Assembly: GCA_017420605.1 (NCBI GenBank)
Contig: JAFOIS010000171.1
Span: forward strand, 1-7,569
Reading direction: 5' to 3'
DNA length: 7,569 bases
Origin: Lachnospiraceae bacterium
GTDB lineage: Bacteria > Bacillota > Clostridia > Lachnospirales > Lachnospiraceae
Below are positions 5,931-7,569 of the stretch, piece by piece. The first letter of the stretch is position 1, and each line of letters opens with the position of its first letter. Made by a program: the position numbers and the translations under genes. The notes beneath the pieces were generated by a model. It was not told where the DNA came from. It saw nothing but the letters and a program-made list of their open reading frames with translations, and did not search any database.

Positions 5931-6851
5931 TTATTCGTCGAACTTGAAGCCCTTCAGCAGCGAACCCAGGTTCGTGGTCAGCGCTTCGCTCTTCGGAAGC
6001 ACGATCTTCTCCTCTTCGACCTTCTCCGGAGCCGGCTCGGCAGCGCGCTCCTCGAGCGCCTTCTGCGAAAGCGAGATGCGGCCGTCGCGGATCTGCGTGA
6101 CCTTGACTTTGATCTTGTCGCCGACCGAAAGGACGTCCTTCGGAAGACGGATGCGGCCCTTGCCGGCGATCTGGGAAACATGCAGCAGGCCGTCGATGCC
6201 GTCGGCGATGTTTACGAACGCGCCGAAATCGGTCAGCGTACGGACGGTTCCTTCGGTAACGAGGCCAACCTCAAGGCTCGATACGCGCTGCGCCTTTTCC
6301 GCGTCCTTCTTTTCCTTCAGGACGTCGCGGATCGACATGACGAGGCGCTTCTTTTCGGCGTCGACCGTGATGATGATCGCTTCGAACGTCTGGCCCACGA
6401 AACCGGAGAGATCCTCGGTATAGGAAAGCGCCGCCTTGGAAGCCGGCACGAAAGCGCGGATCCCTTCATAGTAGCCGACGAGGCCGCCCTTGACGGCTTC
6501 GGAGATCTTCAGGGAAACATATTCCCGGCTGTCCATTTTCGCCTGCAGCTCATCCCAGATCAGGATCTCGATGGCTTTCTTGCGGGAGAGCAGGATATTG
6601 CCGTGCCCGTCGTCCATGCGTACTACAGCGGCCTTGACTGCTTCGCCGATCGAGACGTTCTCGCGGATCGAGAAAGCCGGATCGCCGGAGTAATCTTCCG
6701 CACGGATGATACCTTCCGCGAAATACTGCAGATCGACCGTGACCTCCGAATCGGAAATGCCGACGACCGTGCCCTCTACGATATCACCTTCCTTGATGAC
6801 ACGCATAGAATTGTTGAGTTCCGTAGAAAAATCATCCATTGTTTCGCCCAT
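5931..6851 (-). CDS. rpsA: S1 RNA-binding domain protein (30S ribosomal protein S1-like)
   Basis: The 306-residue protein has three S1 (OB-fold) domains, at about 19-91, 108-175 and 195-265. The third is the most canonical (EGTVRTLTDFGAFVNI at 200-215, then GIDGLLHVSQI). The first two carry GTVVGI...VDLQYFAEGII and KGGLVGYYEGIRAFVPASKA, the pattern of the N-terminal, ribosome-contacting domains of S1. A Glu/Pro/Lys-rich tail follows (about 266-306). E. coli S1 has six domains and Bacillus/lactic forms about four, so this is a short version. It probably binds mRNA in translation or RNA turnover; whether it is a true ribosomal S1 is unproven. ATG at 6849-6851 follows GAGGGAG (6857-6863) by five bases, which favours it over the in-frame ATG four codons later. 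It converges on the flavodoxin gene and shares its terminator. Confidence 0.9.
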   Translation of the reverse strand: MGETMDDFSTELNNSMRVIKEGDIVEGTVVGISDSEVTVDLQYFAEGIIRAEDYSGDPAFSIRENVSIGEAVKAAVVRMDDGHGNILLSRKKAIEILIWDELQAKMDSREYVSLKISEAVKGGLVGYYEGIRAFVPASKAALSYTEDLSGFVGQTFEAIIITVDAEKKRLVMSIRDVLKEKKDAEKAQRVSSLEVGLVTEGTVRTLTDFGAFVNIADGIDGLLHVSQIAGKGRIRLPKDVLSVGDKIKVKVTQIRDGRISLSQKALEERAAEPAPEKVEEEKIVLPKSEALTTNLGSLLKGFKFDE

Positions 6852-6895
6852 AGTATCTCCCTCTCCTTATCAATAGTCCGGTTAGCCCGGAATCC

Positions 6896-6901
6896 ATCAT
6901 A
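6896..6901 (-). promoter_or_regulatory. Possible -10 box of the S1-protein gene
   Basis: TATGAT on the minus strand (6901-6896) is a five-of-six -10 match about 45 bases before the S1 start codon. The only -35-like candidate, TTGCGT (6927-6922), is 20 bases away, longer than the usual 16-18, and no TGn precedes the box. A promoter is expected in this gap because the next gene is divergent, but its exact place is unclear. Confidence 0.3.
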
Positions 6902-6938
6902 GTTTACCATATTTTTACGAAACGCAATAGGGTAAATA

Positions 6939-6947
6939 TGCTATAAT
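6939..6947 (+). promoter_or_regulatory. Extended -10 promoter of the small transporter pair
   Basis: TGCTATAAT (6939-6947) is a perfect extended -10 element. No good -35 box is found 16-18 bases upstream (GAAACG at 6919-6924), which is tolerated when the -10 is extended. Transcription would begin near 6954, giving a leader of about 23 bases that holds the ribosome binding site AGGAAAGG (6960-6967). Confidence 0.65.
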
Positions 6948-6976
6948 ATGAAAAAATTCAGGAAAGGCACCCTGCA

Positions 6977-7336
6977 ATGGCAGAAAAAACAAAGAAGATC
7001 ACGCCGCTCAGCATCCTGATCCTGCAGGCGGCGGTCGTGATCTATACAACGTCCGGCATTTTCGCGAAGCTGGCGGACCGGTTCGACGTCATGTCCTTCC
7101 GGTGGCTTCTCATGCTGTTTCTGGAACTGTGCGCGCTCGGGACCTACGCGATCGTGTGGCAGCAGATCATCAAACGCTTCGATCTGTCGCTCGCCTACGC
7201 GAACCGGGCGACGTCGGTCTTCTGGTCCATGATCTGGGCGCATTTCATTTTCAGGGAAGGCGTGACGCTCAAGAACCTCATCGGCGTAGCCGTGATCTTT
7301 GCGGGCATCATGGTGGTGAACAGCGATGAATCTTAG
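6977..7336 (+). CDS. Small four-helix DMT/EamA-SMR-like membrane protein, first of a pair
   Basis: The 119-residue protein has four predicted membrane helices at about 10-30, 40-62, 70-93 and 97-114, with a short basic start (MAEKTKK) and a short polar end. The third and fourth helices (LAYANRATSVFWSMIWAHFIFREGVT, split here by position 73-97, then a glycine-rich GVAVIFAGIMVV helix) have the layout of half an EamA transporter or a small multidrug resistance protein. ATG at 6977 follows AGGAAAGG (6960-6967) by nine bases. The last 11 bases overlap the next gene, also a small membrane protein, so the two probably form a heterodimer, as in paired SMR proteins and ArnE/ArnF flippases. The substrate cannot be read from the sequence. 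The membrane-embedded Glu of classical EmrE-type SMR pumps (helix 1) is absent; helix 1 has no acidic residue, arguing against a plain proton/drug antiporter. Confidence 0.75.
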   Translation: MAEKTKKITPLSILILQAAVVIYTTSGIFAKLADRFDVMSFRWLLMLFLELCALGTYAIVWQQIIKRFDLSLAYANRATSVFWSMIWAHFIFREGVTLKNLIGVAVIFAGIMVVNSDES

Positions 7337-7569
7337 TCCGTGGCTTCTTCTTTTCGTGGCGTCCACGACGATCGCTTCCTTCGCCCAGGTCCTGCTGAAG
7401 AAAAGCGCGAAGATAAAGTATGCGTCCCGGATCCGCGAGTATCTCAACGTATATGTGATCTGCGGCTACGGCCTTATGTTCCTCGGGATGCTGCTCAACG
7501 TTTTCGGCTACCGCCATGTGGAATACCGGAACGGCTCGGTCGTGGAATCGATCGGCTTTATTTACGTCA
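7326..7569 (+). CDS. Second small DMT/EamA-like membrane protein (partial, 3' end missing)
   Basis: ATG at 7326 opens a frame that stays open to the right edge (81 full codons). It overlaps the stop of the previous gene by 11 bases in a different frame, pointing to translational coupling; there is only a weak ribosome binding site. The visible part starts MNLSPWLLLFVASTTIASFA as helix 1, with QVLLKKSAK after it, a common pattern at the end of helix 1 in DMT-family proteins. Helix 2 is about residues 41-62 and a third helix appears to begin near residue 70. By size and partner it is probably the second half of a heterodimeric four-plus-four-helix transporter or lipid-linked sugar flippase. Its total length and substrate are unknown. 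Confidence 0.72.
   Translation, partial: MNLSPWLLLFVASTTIASFAQVLLKKSAKIKYASRIREYLNVYVICGYGLMFLGMLLNVFGYRHVEYRNGSVVESIGFIYV

Noticed and set aside
5910..6902. 330-codon plus-strand frame opposite the S1 gene
   Set aside because: Same codon-register shadow effect; it also crosses the strong terminator-proximal region and the S1 start. No family is recognisable.
1..7569. Mobile element, CRISPR array, phage or defence system
   Set aside because: No transposase, integrase, direct-repeat array, nuclease or toxin-like gene is seen; gene content is housekeeping throughout.

Overview
The window reads as ordinary chromosomal DNA from a GC-rich member of the Firmicutes, most likely a Clostridia/Lachnospiraceae-type bacterium. 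This assignment rests on protein content: long-form ribosome hibernation factor, a class IV D-amino-acid transaminase, the HIS6-like form of HisA, a clostridial-size SecA with a zinc-binding tail, and a short three-domain S1 protein. Promoters look sigma-A like, Shine-Dalgarno sites are strong, and coding density is high. No gap exceeds 190 bases. No tRNA, rRNA, insertion sequence or CRISPR array was seen.

Layout: (1) The 3' end of an unrecognised plus-strand gene (1-368) converges on hpf (370-897, minus) with a single base between the stop codons. The probable terminator of hpf lies inside the unrecognised gene. (2) A 187-base divergent region (898-1084) carries back-to-back promoters for hpf and for a plus-strand gene cluster. 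(3) The cluster 1085-5864 holds a D-amino-acid transaminase, a eukaryotic-type HisA, SecA and a HemG-like flavodoxin, and ends at a bidirectional terminator (5878-5906). The transaminase and hisA genes are one base apart, hisA to secA is 35 bases and secA to the flavodoxin gene 49 bases, so co-transcription is likely. (4) An S1-domain protein (5931-6851, minus) converges on the same terminator. (5) Divergent from it, an extended -10 promoter drives a pair of overlapping genes for four-helix drug/metabolite-type membrane proteins; the second runs off the window.

Functionally this is a housekeeping neighbourhood: ribosome dormancy (HPF), cell-wall D-amino-acid supply, histidine synthesis, protein export (SecA), a flavin redox protein, translation/RNA binding (S1) and a small transporter pair. 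I see no evidence for a new multi-gene system. The more interesting points are local: the hpf terminator written into a convergent coding sequence, a hairpin at the predicted 5' end of the transaminase-hisA-secA message, two mutually exclusive hairpins before the secA ribosome binding site, a HIS6-type HisA in a bacterium, the loss of the common hpf-secA arrangement, and absence of TTA, CTA and TCA codons from every gene except the leftmost partial one.
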